Positions 32,772 through 40,260 of a stretch of DNA of 64,000 bases are shown here, piece after piece. The notes beneath the pieces are model-generated. The model saw only the letters and a list, made by a program, of their open reading frames with translations, ran no database searches and had not been told where the DNA came from. This stretch comes from DATKJS01 sp964551995 (GTDB taxonomy: Bacteria; Acidobacteriota; Aminicenantia; Aminicenantales; Saccharicenantaceae), in contig CAZKFD010000028.1 in the NCBI GenBank assembly GCA_964551995.1, positions 1 to 64,000 of the forward strand. The letters run 5' to 3'. A program made the translations under genes and the position numbers. Numbering within the stretch: the stretch's first letter is position 1; each line of letters opens with the position of its first letter.

Positions 32772-33464
32772 ATGCGGAAAGGAGCCATCGGATCCGTTCC
32801 CCCGGCGCAGCCTCTGATTCTGGCCGCGGCCGGCATTCTGCTCGCGGCCGCCTCTCTCCGGGCCCCCGCTCAAACCTGCTGGTGGGAAATTCGCCTCCTC
32901 CTCACGGCACGAGGGAATTACGCGGTCAGGGATTCCGGGGCGGCCTACGACGGTGACTTCCTCTTCAGGGCAGAGTGGGAAGGGGCGATGGAGCGCGACG
33001 AAGAGGATTTCATTCTCTACCATGCGAAGACGGAAACCCGTGCCTGGGAGATCCGGGAGAAGGCCTCGCCCGCGGAGGGAGCCCGCACCCTGACCGAAAA
33101 GGACGCCGGCGCGGGGCCCCGGCTCCGGGTGAATTATGTCCTCAGGGAGGGCGAACGGATCGTGCTCGACTTCGAGGCGGAAGGCATCCGGGTTCCGCTC
33201 CACGAATCGGCGGGCAAGCTCGACCTCCCCCTGCCCCGCTCGAGGGAACACGCCCGGGACGAGACGCGCTATGCCGATTCCGTCTGCGAGGGGGACAACC
33301 GGGTGTCGTTCACCGAGAGCGATTTGGGAAAGCCGCGCTGCGAGAAGTTCTTCGCCTGGGAATGGAAACGCCGGCAATGGGTCGCCGCCGGGAACGGCGC
33401 CATCTTCCTGGGCTACTCTCACAAGGCCGCGGTGACAGTCACCCTGATCCCGCACGCCCGCTGA
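32772..33464 (+). CDS. Secreted hypothetical protein
   Basis: A 230-residue protein starting at an ATG behind GAGGGAGG. The N-terminus is a long signal peptide (LILAAAGILLAAASL, cleavage near APAQ). The mature part alternates beta-strands with charged turns (YAVRDSGAAYDGDFLFRAEW, ILYHAKTETRAWEIRE, ERIVLDFEAEGIRVPL) and has two Cys (SVCEGD and KPRCEKFF) that could form a disulfide. It is monocistronic, 44 nt after the eRF1-like gene and convergent with xerD. I do not recognise the family. Confidence 0.6.
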   Translation: MRKGAIGSVPPAQPLILAAAGILLAAASLRAPAQTCWWEIRLLLTARGNYAVRDSGAAYDGDFLFRAEWEGAMERDEEDFILYHAKTETRAWEIREKASPAEGARTLTEKDAGAGPRLRVNYVLREGERIVLDFEAEGIRVPLHESAGKLDLPLPRSREHARDETRYADSVCEGDNRVSFTESDLGKPRCEKFFAWEWKRRQWVAAGNGAIFLGYSHKAAVTVTLIPHAR

Positions 33465-33470
33465 GATCTT

Positions 33471-34373
33471 TCAGGCGCGCGGGTGGAACTGATCGTAGAC
33501 GCGGCGCAGCCGTTCCCTCCCGACATGGGTGTAGATCTGGGTCGTCGTGATCTGGCTGTGGCCGAGCATCAGCTGGACCGATCTGAGGTCCGCGCCGCGC
33601 TCGAGGAGATGCGTGGCGAACGAATGGCGCAGGGTATGGGGACTGATCTGGGCCTCAAGCCCGGTTTTGCGGGCATACTCGCGGAGGAGCTTCCAGAGCC
33701 CCTGGCGCGTGAAGCCCTTCCCTCGGCGCGTCAAGAACAGGAACGGGTTCGAGCCGGCCTCAAGGACCGGCCTGACCTCGGACAGATATCGCCGGACGGA
33801 ACGGCAGCCCGCCCGGCCAAGGGGGACGACCCTCTCCTTTCCGCCTTTCCCGCGGCATATGAGGAACCCTTCGTCGAGGTTGAGGTCAGCCGGCTTGAGC
33901 GACGCGAGCTCGGATACCCGGAGCCCGGCTCCGTAGAGGACTTCGAGCATGGCCCGGTCGCGGAGGCCCAGCGGCTTCTTCTCGTCGGGCGCGCCCAGCA
34001 GCGCCTCGACCTCCTGAACCGTCAGGACCTTGGGAAGGGCCAGCCACGTGGAGGGTGAGGAAAGCCGCGCTGTCGGATTCTCCTTCACGAACCCGCTGAG
34101 AACGGAAAACTTGAAGAAGGACCTGAGGGCGGAGATCAACCGGGCCAGGGACCTCGCCGAGAGCCCTCCTTGGCTTTCCTGATGGACGAACCGGACGATC
34201 GCCTCCTCCCGGGCGGACGTCCAGATAAGTCTGTTTTTCCCGAGGAAATCCAGGAACTTGCGAAGGTCGCGAGAATAGGAGAGGATCGTGTTGCCGGCCA
34301 GGCCCTTCTCCACCGTCAGGTACTCGAGGAAGAGCCGGAGAGCGTCCTCGGGAGTGGAGGAGAGGGTCCTCAT
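33471..34373 (-). CDS. xerD: Tyrosine recombinase XerD
   Basis: A 300-residue site-specific recombinase for chromosome dimer resolution. The N-terminal SAM-like core-binding domain (LFLEYLTVEKGLAGNTILSY) is followed by the catalytic domain: Arg in GAGLRVSEL, Lys in RGKGGKER, HTLRHSFATH, LGHSQITTTQIYTH with the nucleophile Tyr, and the C-terminal HPRA that is typical of XerD. The start overlaps the stop of the MBL-fold gene (ATGA), so translation is coupled. A longer open frame upstream is antisense-like read-through and not used. Confidence 0.93.
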   Translation of the reverse strand: MRTLSSTPEDALRLFLEYLTVEKGLAGNTILSYSRDLRKFLDFLGKNRLIWTSAREEAIVRFVHQESQGGLSARSLARLISALRSFFKFSVLSGFVKENPTARLSSPSTWLALPKVLTVQEVEALLGAPDEKKPLGLRDRAMLEVLYGAGLRVSELASLKPADLNLDEGFLICRGKGGKERVVPLGRAGCRSVRRYLSEVRPVLEAGSNPFLFLTRRGKGFTRQGLWKLLREYARKTGLEAQISPHTLRHSFATHLLERGADLRSVQLMLGHSQITTTQIYTHVGRERLRRVYDQFHPRA

Positions 34374-34990
34374 GTGAAGAAGGGGTTGGAGAGTTTCTCC
34401 TCCTCGACGGTCGTCCATGGGCCGTGGCCGGGGAGCACGAGAGTCTCCCCGGGCAGGACCAGGATCTTCTCCCGGATCGACCGTTCCAGGTCCTTCCACG
34501 ACCCCCCGGGAAGGTCGGTGCGCCCGACGCCGCCGCAGAAGAGCGTATCTCCCGAGAAGAGAATCCCATCGCCCAAGAATCCGACGCTCCCCGGCGTGTG
34601 CCCGGGGGTGTGGATCACGCGCAGCGAAGACCGGCCAATCGGAACCTCGTCGCCGTCGGCGAGGAGGCGATCGGGGGGCGGCGAGTCCTTGCCTCCGAGA
34701 ACGAGGCAGACCTGAATATGGTCGGCGTCCTTGATCATGCCCGCGTCGGCAGCATGGATCCATAGAGGGATCGCGTACTTGTCTTTCATGTCCCGGTTGG
34801 CGCCGATATGGTCCGCGTGCCCGTGGGTGTTGAGAATCAGGGCGGGCTTGAGCTCCAAGCCGGCGACCGCGGCGAAGATTTTCTCCGGCTCGGCCCCCGG
34901 GTCGACGACGGCGCAGGCGCGCGATTCCTCGCAATAAGCCAGGTAGCAGTTCGTGTCCAGACCGCCGACGACAACGAGCTCGTATTTCAT
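34370..34990 (-). CDS. MBL-fold metallo-hydrolase, glyoxalase II-like
   Basis: A 206-residue protein with the metallo-beta-lactamase motif THGHADHIGAN (HxHxDH), CAVVDPGAEP upstream, HTPGHTPGS with a further metal His, FSGDTLFCGGVGRTDL, and a final LPGHGPW. This is the order in small hydroxyacylglutathione hydrolase-like enzymes that lack the C-terminal substrate domain. It is translated before xerD with a 4-nt overlap. The physiological thioester or lactone is unknown. Confidence 0.88.
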   Translation of the reverse strand: MKYELVVVGGLDTNCYLAYCEESRACAVVDPGAEPEKIFAAVAGLELKPALILNTHGHADHIGANRDMKDKYAIPLWIHAADAGMIKDADHIQVCLVLGGKDSPPPDRLLADGDEVPIGRSSLRVIHTPGHTPGSVGFLGDGILFSGDTLFCGGVGRTDLPGGSWKDLERSIREKILVLPGETLVLPGHGPWTTVEEEKLSNPFFT

Positions 34991-35071
34991 GCCCGGCTCC
35001 GGGGCTCATCATAAATCGAACTCCAGAACGGAGTCAAGAAAGCCGCTCTTTATTCCGGCTCGCGAATCCTC

Positions 35072-35077
35072 TATAAT
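35072..35077 (+). promoter_or_regulatory. TATAAT -10 giving a predicted leaderless mRNA
   Basis: A perfect TATAAT ends exactly 6 nt before the GTG at 35084, so transcription is expected to begin at or next to the start codon. The -35 at 17 bp (TTTATT) is weak. No ribosome-binding site is present. Confidence 0.6.
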
Positions 35078-35083
35078 TCGAGC

Positions 35084-35506
35084 GTGGATGTTCAGATCAC
35101 CGGGGATGCCGCGGCCGAGCTCGAGAGCTTGAGCGCTCTCCACCCCCGGCCGTCGGGCTGGGGGGTACTCATCGGCCACGTGAGGGGCCGTCGCGTCTTC
35201 GTCGAGAGGGTCTTCTTCCCCGGCGCGGGCACGCCCCTTCCTTCGCTCGAGAGCTTCGAAAAGCTGGCAGAGCTGTGGAACGGACGGGTCGTCGGCCTTC
35301 TCGCCGTGCGACCGGACGCGGCTTTCAAACGCTTCCTGCTGGGCGCGTATTTTTACGGCCAGCTGTTCCTGGACGTCCGCCCGTCCCGCAGCGGCCCCGT
35401 CCTGAAGGCATACGTCGTCGAATTTGACCGGGTATTTCACCTTTCTCCCGTGCCTCTAGAATACGGCTCCAAAGGGGGGACACATGAACGAACCTTTGAC
35501 GCCTGA
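35084..35506 (+). CDS. Hypothetical protein, possibly JAB-like
   Basis: A 140-residue protein with a GTG start and no leader. The segment SGWGVLIGHVRGRRVFVERVFFPG followed by a helix (LESFEKLAELW) and VVGLLAVRPD has the strand order seen in JAB/Mov34 proteins. The metal-binding HxH and D motif is absent, so this is only a weak resemblance. Its C-terminus overlaps the AMMECR1 gene by 23 nt, showing that the two are co-transcribed. Confidence 0.55.
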   Translation: MDVQITGDAAAELESLSALHPRPSGWGVLIGHVRGRRVFVERVFFPGAGTPLPSLESFEKLAELWNGRVVGLLAVRPDAAFKRFLLGAYFYGQLFLDVRPSRSGPVLKAYVVEFDRVFHLSPVPLEYGSKGGTHERTFDA

Positions 35507-36029
35507 GGAGGAGCGGGAGCTTCTCCGCCTAGCCCGCCGGGCGCTCGAGCACTATTTCGAAACCGGCGGCGAGCTCGAGGCTCCGGTGAAGGATCCCAGG
35601 CTGAAGGAAAGGAGGGGGGCCTTTGTCACTCTGAAGGTGGACGGGGAGCTCCGCGGCTGCATCGGCTATCCCCTGCCCCACAAGCCCCTTGCCGAAACCG
35701 TTATCGAGATGGCCGTGGCCGCGGCCAGCCAGGATTTCCGTTTTGACCCGCTGACCTCCGAGGAGCTGGGCAGGGCCAAGATCGAGATCTCGGTGCTCAG
35801 CCTCCCAGAGCCGGTCACGGCCCCGGAGGATGTCGTCGTCGGCTGCCACGGGATCATCGTTTCCAAGGGACTGAACCGTGGCCTCCTCCTTCCCCAGGTC
35901 CCCGTCGAACAGAATTGGGACAGGACGACCTACCTCCACCACGGCTGCCTGAAGGCCGGTCTCCACCCCGACGAATGGAAGAAGGGGGCGAAGATCGAGG
36001 TCTTCACCGCCCAGGTCTTCTCGGAATAG
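35484..36029 (+). CDS. AMMECR1 domain protein
   Basis: A 181-residue single-domain protein: LKERRGAFVTLKVDGELRGCIG, AVAAASQDFRFDPL, EISVLSLPEPV, GCHGIIVSKGLNRGLLLPQVP and EQNWDRTTYLHHGCLKAGL are the AMMECR1 signature blocks, including the conserved LRGCIG. A GGGGGG run lies just before the ATG. In many bacteria AMMECR1 sits with MEMO1-like and radical SAM genes (AmmeMemoRadiSam); those partners are not next to it here. Biochemical role unknown. Confidence 0.9.
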   Translation: MNEPLTPEEERELLRLARRALEHYFETGGELEAPVKDPRLKERRGAFVTLKVDGELRGCIGYPLPHKPLAETVIEMAVAAASQDFRFDPLTSEELGRAKIEISVLSLPEPVTAPEDVVVGCHGIIVSKGLNRGLLLPQVPVEQNWDRTTYLHHGCLKAGLHPDEWKKGAKIEVFTAQVFSE

Positions 36030-36032
36030 GGG

Positions 36033-36056
36033 GCCCGGCGAGGAAAGAGGCCGGGC
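36033..36056. terminator. Possible bidirectional hairpin terminator
   Basis: A perfect 7-bp stem GCCCGGC/GCCGGGC with a 10-nt loop, filling the 28-bp gap between convergent genes. There is no T-run on either side, so activity is uncertain. Confidence 0.35.
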
Positions 36057-36057
36057 A

Positions 36058-36840
36058 TCACCGGCTCTTCTTTTTGAGCGCCGTCAGCTCCTCCGCCGCT
36101 TCTTTTTTCAGGAGATCATCCTTCGAGGTCGTCTTAGGAAGATCAAGGGCCTTCTGGAATTCCTCGGCGGCGAGGTCGTATTTCTTCATATCCTTGTAGG
36201 TCATGCCCAGTTCGAAATGGTGGTTGACGAAGTTGGGATTCAGCTCGATGGCCTTCTTCATCCATTTCTCCGACTCCTCGAAAGAGCCCTTCGGGAGCGA
36301 GCCGTAGAGGATGCTCCCGAAGAAGCGCTTGGCCCCGCCGATCTCCGCGATCCGCCGGTGCCAGCGGCCGAGGGCGTGGCAGGCAAGGTCATTGTTGGGG
36401 TCGAGCTCGATGGCTTTCTCGATCTCCGCCTTGATCGGCCTGGCGCCGTCGACCTGCTCCTTGTTCCCGAGAAGGAGAAGCCTCTTGCCGTAGGCCGCAG
36501 CGTATTGGAAATGTCCCCAGGTGTCGTTCGGATTGGCGGCGATGGCCTTCTTCGCATAGGCCGTTGCGTCGATGTACATCTGCGCCTGCTTCGTTTCCGC
36601 TTCCTTGTCGGGGAGCGGCATGACGTCGGCAATGTCGACATAAGCGCGTGAGGTTTTCCATAGGGCCTCGTAATTATTCGGCTCGAGCTTCAGGGCCTCG
36701 AGGTAGTGGGTCAAGGCCTGCTGGTCGTTGAGCTGAGCGTAGGCCTCGTCGCCCAGCTTGATCTCGTCGGCGGCGGTCTGGCCGTAGCACCAGACGGCTA
36801 TCGCCGCCAGAAAGATGAAAAGGATCAGACTCTTTCTCAT
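36058..36840 (-). CDS. RMD1-like TPR protein, secreted
   Basis: A 260-residue protein with a signal peptide (MRKSLILFIFLAAIAVWCYG, cut near GQTAA) and TPR repeats: DQQALTHYLEALKLEPNN, YAKKAIAANPND, IKAEIEKAIELDPNND, EESEKWMKKAIELNPN, LAAEEFQKALDLP. The block HALGRWHRRIAEIGGAKRF resembles the regulator-of-microtubule-dynamics (RMD1) TPR family, which also occurs in bacteria. The start at 36840 follows GGAGGGAG; the ATG at 36852 is upstream of that site. Probably periplasmic; function unknown. Confidence 0.75.
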   Translation of the reverse strand: MRKSLILFIFLAAIAVWCYGQTAADEIKLGDEAYAQLNDQQALTHYLEALKLEPNNYEALWKTSRAYVDIADVMPLPDKEAETKQAQMYIDATAYAKKAIAANPNDTWGHFQYAAAYGKRLLLLGNKEQVDGARPIKAEIEKAIELDPNNDLACHALGRWHRRIAEIGGAKRFFGSILYGSLPKGSFEESEKWMKKAIELNPNFVNHHFELGMTYKDMKKYDLAAEEFQKALDLPKTTSKDDLLKKEAAEELTALKKKSR

Positions 36841-36858
36841 TTCTCCCTCCATGCGACC

Positions 36859-38307
36859 TTAGCTTTTATCAATCGGCGGGGAAATGTCAAGCCGGGAGTC
36901 GCGGAGACGCCTTGTTCTCTTCAGAGCTTCCAGGGCCGATCCCAGGATGAAGCCTCCTGTGCCCAGCGCCAGACCCACAGGCAGTGACCGGGGCCAAGGC
37001 GGGAGGGGCAAAGGCAGGACGCCGGACTCGGAGAAAAAGCAAACGGCTGCGTACCCTCCGCCGCTGAGGAGGCTCAAGAGGCCGGCTAAAGGGGCCCTTT
37101 TTTTCATGAAGACGGCCGCGAGCCCCGGGATGAACAGCCCCTCGGCCATGATCTTGGACGCCAGGCCCTGAGTGGTGAGGATATCCTCGAACCGGGTTGC
37201 GGCCAGGAACGCGGCGCCCCCGACCAGAAGAGTGGCCGCCCGGCCCAGGGCCACCGACGGGGCCCCTCCGGCCTCCCGCCTCCGGTATCTGAGGAGGTCC
37301 CGGCTCAGCGAAAACGCGCCGGTGTTAAGGGCGGCGGCCATCGTCGAAAGGATGGCGGCGAGGACCGCGACAAAGATCAATCCCCCCATGGCGGGCCCCG
37401 CTCTGAAGGCGATATAGTCTGAGACGACCGGGTTCGCGGATCTCCTCGAGGGGAAGAGCGGAAGGAAAAGCATCCCGGCCAGGACGATTCCCGCATAGAA
37501 CAAGGCCAGGAACAGCGCTGCTGCTCCCACGCCTCGGCGCGCCGAGGCAACTGTTCGAGCCGCCTGGATTCTCTGCCAAGCGATGGGAGAGATGGTCCAG
37601 GCGAGGACGAAGGACAGGGCGATGAGCGCGTTGCGGTCCGCGTGGGCGAAAGCGTTGAAATAGCCGGCTTTGCCCTGGCGGCCGGCGAGTGCCGCGACCT
37701 CGGACCACGAGGAGCGGAGCCCGAGCGAAACCGTCAGCCCGGCGATCCCGGCCAGCAGGAGAAAAAACTGAAGGGCGTGGGTCCGGACGACGGAAAGAAA
37801 GCCCCCCGCCCCGAGATAGATGAGGACGGCACCCGCGGCGACCGCGAGGCTCGTAAGATAAGAGGTCCCGAGAAAGACCTTCAGGAAGTCGCCTGCGGCG
37901 ACCATCTGGGAGGCGGCGAGCACGACCATGTACCAGACGATGAGGGCCGTCGTCACGGGACGGGCGGCACGGCCGTAGCGCGCCTCCATCACATCCGAGA
38001 TCGTCGAGCCTCCGAGGTCCCGGATCGCGCCGGCCAGCGGCAGGAGCAGCAGAAGCGTCAAGACGGCCGGCAGTCCGATGATCCAGTAGGCGCTGAGCCC
38101 CTCCCGGCAGGCCTGGTCGGTCGAAACGAGGAGCGACGCCGCGCCGATCCAGGCGGCGCAGAGCGAGAACGCGATTCGGGGCGCCCCGAGGCGCCGGGAG
38201 GCGAGAAAGAACGACTCGAAATCCCTGAACCTCTTCGGGAAGAGAAGACCCGCGGCGAGCAGCAGGCCGAGATACAGGAGGAAAGCCAGGGGGAATTCGG
38301 GTTTCAC
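36859..38307 (-). CDS. Sodium:solute symporter family protein
   Basis: A 482-residue inner-membrane protein with about 13 hydrophobic helices and SSS-family features: FFLASRRLG after helix 1, SLCAAWIGAASLLVSTDQACREG in helix 2, GGSTISDVMEARYG before helix 3, and AILSTMAAALNTGAFSLSRDLLR in the domain that holds the sodium-site Ser/Thr. It is a distant SSS member, so the substrate (amino acid, sugar, acetate or other) cannot be assigned. It starts with GTG at 38307, only 8 nt after a -10 element, with no ribosome-binding site. Confidence 0.85.
   Translation of the reverse strand: MKPEFPLAFLLYLGLLLAAGLLFPKRFRDFESFFLASRRLGAPRIAFSLCAAWIGAASLLVSTDQACREGLSAYWIIGLPAVLTLLLLLPLAGAIRDLGGSTISDVMEARYGRAARPVTTALIVWYMVVLAASQMVAAGDFLKVFLGTSYLTSLAVAAGAVLIYLGAGGFLSVVRTHALQFFLLLAGIAGLTVSLGLRSSWSEVAALAGRQGKAGYFNAFAHADRNALIALSFVLAWTISPIAWQRIQAARTVASARRGVGAAALFLALFYAGIVLAGMLFLPLFPSRRSANPVVSDYIAFRAGPAMGGLIFVAVLAAILSTMAAALNTGAFSLSRDLLRYRRREAGGAPSVALGRAATLLVGGAAFLAATRFEDILTTQGLASKIMAEGLFIPGLAAVFMKKRAPLAGLLSLLSGGGYAAVCFFSESGVLPLPLPPWPRSLPVGLALGTGGFILGSALEALKRTRRLRDSRLDISPPIDKS
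36863..36890 (-). promoter_or_regulatory. Candidate promoter of the RMD1-like gene
   Basis: Minus strand: TTGACA (36890-36885), 16-bp spacer, TAAAAG (36868-36863). It lies inside the 3-prime end of the symporter gene. Confidence 0.4.
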
Positions 38308-38315
38308 GCCTGCCA

Positions 38316-38344
38316 GTTATAGCAGAAAGCCGGCCCTTCGGCAA
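38316..38344 (-). promoter_or_regulatory. Promoter of the symporter gene, near-leaderless
   Basis: Minus strand: TTGCCG (38344-38339), 17-bp spacer, TGC-extended TATAAC (38321-38316), then 8 nt to the GTG. The message would begin at or within 2 nt of the start codon. Confidence 0.6.
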
Positions 38345-38400
38345 AACATCCGGGGAGAGAGCCGCCGCGAAGGCGCTCGGTGGGTCCGGCGGGGGTATGC

Positions 38401-38406
38401 TATAAT
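38401..38406 (+). promoter_or_regulatory. Extended -10 giving a predicted leaderless lolA-like mRNA
   Basis: TGC-TATAAT (hexamer 38401-38406) ends 6 nt before the ATG at 38413. There is no -35 match, which is usual for TGn-extended promoters, and no ribosome-binding site. Confidence 0.65.
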
Positions 38407-38412
38407 TGCCGC

Positions 38413-39069
38413 ATGGCACGCGCCGGGGCCTTACTCATGGGAGTGCTGCTTCTGGCCGGAAGCGCGTTCCCGGTGACGCCGGACGAGGCCGCGGCGAATC
38501 TGGAGAAGGCCGTCCGGGGCCTCCGCACGCTCGAAGCCAGGTTCGAACAGCTCTATTTCTCCGCCTCGGTCGAGGAACCCATCCAGGAGGGCGGCGAACT
38601 CTATTTTCAGAAGCCCGACCTGATGCGCTGGGAATACCGGTCCCCCCGGGAGAAAGTCTTCCTCTACACCGCCGGCTTGGTGCAGATGTACCTGCCCGAC
38701 GAGAAGCAGCTCACTCGAAGCCGGGTCTCGCGACAGACCTCCGAGTCCGATATCCTCGGCATCTTCCTCGGGACGAAGCCCCTGCGGGATGTCTATCTTA
38801 TTGAAAGCGCGCAGTTTCCGATGGAAACGTCCGGTGCCGTGGAGCTCAAGCTTGTCCCGAAGAAGGAGGGGGATTACACGTCCCTCCTGGTGGAGATCGA
38901 CGGGAAGACCTGGCTCCTCCGCCGCGCCGTCTTCCTCGAGTGGGGGGGGAGCAGGCGGGAGTTCCGCTTCACCCGGGTCCGTGTCAATGTGCCGATCCCT
39001 CCGAAGACATTCGAGCTCAAGGTCCCCGCCGGCTGCGAGATCATCGACGACGAGGCCCTCAAACGCTAA
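38413..39069 (+). CDS. lolA: Outer-membrane lipoprotein carrier protein LolA-like
   Basis: A 218-residue periplasmic protein. Signal peptide ALLMGVLLLAGSAFPVTP, then LRTLEARFEQLYFSASVEEPIQEGGELYFQKPDLMRWEY (read in two parts), the LolA RWxYxxP-like block, a FLYTAGLVQMYLP strand, and alternating strands to the C-terminus. LolA chaperones lipoproteins to the outer membrane, consistent with the many lipoproteins here. ATG 38413 is fixed by the promoter; an upstream in-frame ATG at 38380 lies before the -10. It precedes the sigma/anti-sigma genes. Confidence 0.82.
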   Translation: MARAGALLMGVLLLAGSAFPVTPDEAAANLEKAVRGLRTLEARFEQLYFSASVEEPIQEGGELYFQKPDLMRWEYRSPREKVFLYTAGLVQMYLPDEKQLTRSRVSRQTSESDILGIFLGTKPLRDVYLIESAQFPMETSGAVELKLVPKKEGDYTSLLVEIDGKTWLLRRAVFLEWGGSRREFRFTRVRVNVPIPPKTFELKVPAGCEIIDDEALKR

Positions 39070-39118
39070 ACCTTTCGGCCGGGGCTCCGTATTACTCAAC
39101 GGGGGCCGAGTGCCCTCG

Positions 39119-39682
39119 ATGACAGACGACAGGCGTCTTGTCCAGAAGGCCCTCGAGGGCGATCGGAAGGCGTTCGAGATGATCATTCTGAGATATCAGC
39201 AGCCGCTGGTTAATTACCTCGGCCGCATGACGGGCGAGCGCGAAACGGCCCTGGATTTCGCCCAGGACATCTTCGTTAAGGCTTATGCGTCCCTCGATTC
39301 CTACCGGCCGTCGTACCGGTTCGCCACGTGGCTCTTCAAGATCGCCTCGAACCACATGATCGACCACTGGCGGAAGAAGAAGATCCCGGCACTCTCTCTG
39401 GACACGGCCTATAGGGGCGACGAGAGCGTCCCGGGCATCCAGATCGAGGATCCGGAGGCCTCCGTGGCTCGGGGATACGAGCTCGCCGAGCTCCGGGCCA
39501 GGATCGAAACGGCCCTGGAGAGGATCCCCGCCGAGCTCCGCGAGCTCTTCGTCCTGAGGCACGTCAGCGAATTCTCCTACGAGGAGATCGCGGAGATCAA
39601 GGGCCTGCCCGTGGGCACCGTCAAGAACAGGGTGTTCCAGGCCAAAGGTCTGCTCCGGCGGGAGCTCCGGGAGGTCTCATGA
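39119..39682 (+). CDS. ECF-type RNA polymerase sigma factor
   Basis: A 187-residue sigma70-family protein of the ECF type. Region 2 (FEMIILRYQQPLVNYLGRMTG, ALDFAQDIFVKAYASLDSY, TWLFKIASNHMIDHWRKKK) binds the -10 and core polymerase. Region 4 (IPAELRELFVLRHVSEFSYEEIAEIKGLPVGTVKNRVFQAK, given here in outline) is a helix-turn-helix for the -35. ATG 39119 is chosen; a GTG at 39110 is in frame. It overlaps the anti-sigma gene by 4 nt (ATGA), the usual sign of a paired system. Confidence 0.9.
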   Translation: MTDDRRLVQKALEGDRKAFEMIILRYQQPLVNYLGRMTGERETALDFAQDIFVKAYASLDSYRPSYRFATWLFKIASNHMIDHWRKKKIPALSLDTAYRGDESVPGIQIEDPEASVARGYELAELRARIETALERIPAELRELFVLRHVSEFSYEEIAEIKGLPVGTVKNRVFQAKGLLRRELREVS

Positions 39683-40260
39683 CCTGCGTGCCTCCGGACC
39701 GGATGGACCTGTACCTTGAAGGCGATCTCGCCGGGGCCGAGTGCCGCGAGATCGAAGCCCACGTCGAACGCTGCCCGGAATGCCGGCGGGCCCTCGAGAG
39801 GCGGCGGCTCATCGAAGAGGCCCTGTCCAGCCTTCCGGCGATCGAGGTCCCCTCCGGTTTCGCCGCGGCCGTTCTGGACAGGCTCCCGCTGTCCCGTCGG
39901 ACCGCATCTTTCGGCTGGTTCATCTCCGCCGTGACGGGTTTCCTGGCTCTTCTGGCGGCGCTGCTGGGCTATTATCTGTCGACTGGCGAGAGCCTTCTCG
40001 ATCTTCTGGATTCGATGGGCCGCTCGGTCCTGGCGTTCATCAGCCTGACCGTCCCCCTCGCGGCGAAGGTGTTCTGCCTTGTCCGCGTCGCCGTTTTTCT
40101 CGTCGGAGACCTGGGAACGGCGCTGGCGAGGAGCCTGTCCTCTTTCGCCTCGCTCGTCGGTCCCGAACTTCTCGCTCTCGGACTTCTCCTGAGCGCCGCC
40201 CTGGCCGCCTTGACCATCTTCGGAGTCAAAAGAATTCTTTCCCTTGGAGGGAAGCCATGA
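39679..40260 (+). CDS. Anti-sigma factor with zinc-finger (zf-HC2) and membrane helices
   Basis: A 193-residue protein. HVERCPECRRAL near residue 28 is the HxxxCxxC zinc-binding anti-sigma motif, here preceded by an extra Cys at residue 3. Three hydrophobic helices follow (WFISAVTGFLALLAALLGYYL, SVLAFISLTVPLAAKVFCLV, ALGLLLSAALAALTIFGV). It should hold the upstream sigma factor at the membrane until a signal arrives. It overlaps both neighbours by ATGA. Confidence 0.85.
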   Translation: MTCVPPDRMDLYLEGDLAGAECREIEAHVERCPECRRALERRRLIEEALSSLPAIEVPSGFAAAVLDRLPLSRRTASFGWFISAVTGFLALLAALLGYYLSTGESLLDLLDSMGRSVLAFISLTVPLAAKVFCLVRVAVFLVGDLGTALARSLSSFASLVGPELLALGLLLSAALAALTIFGVKRILSLGGKP

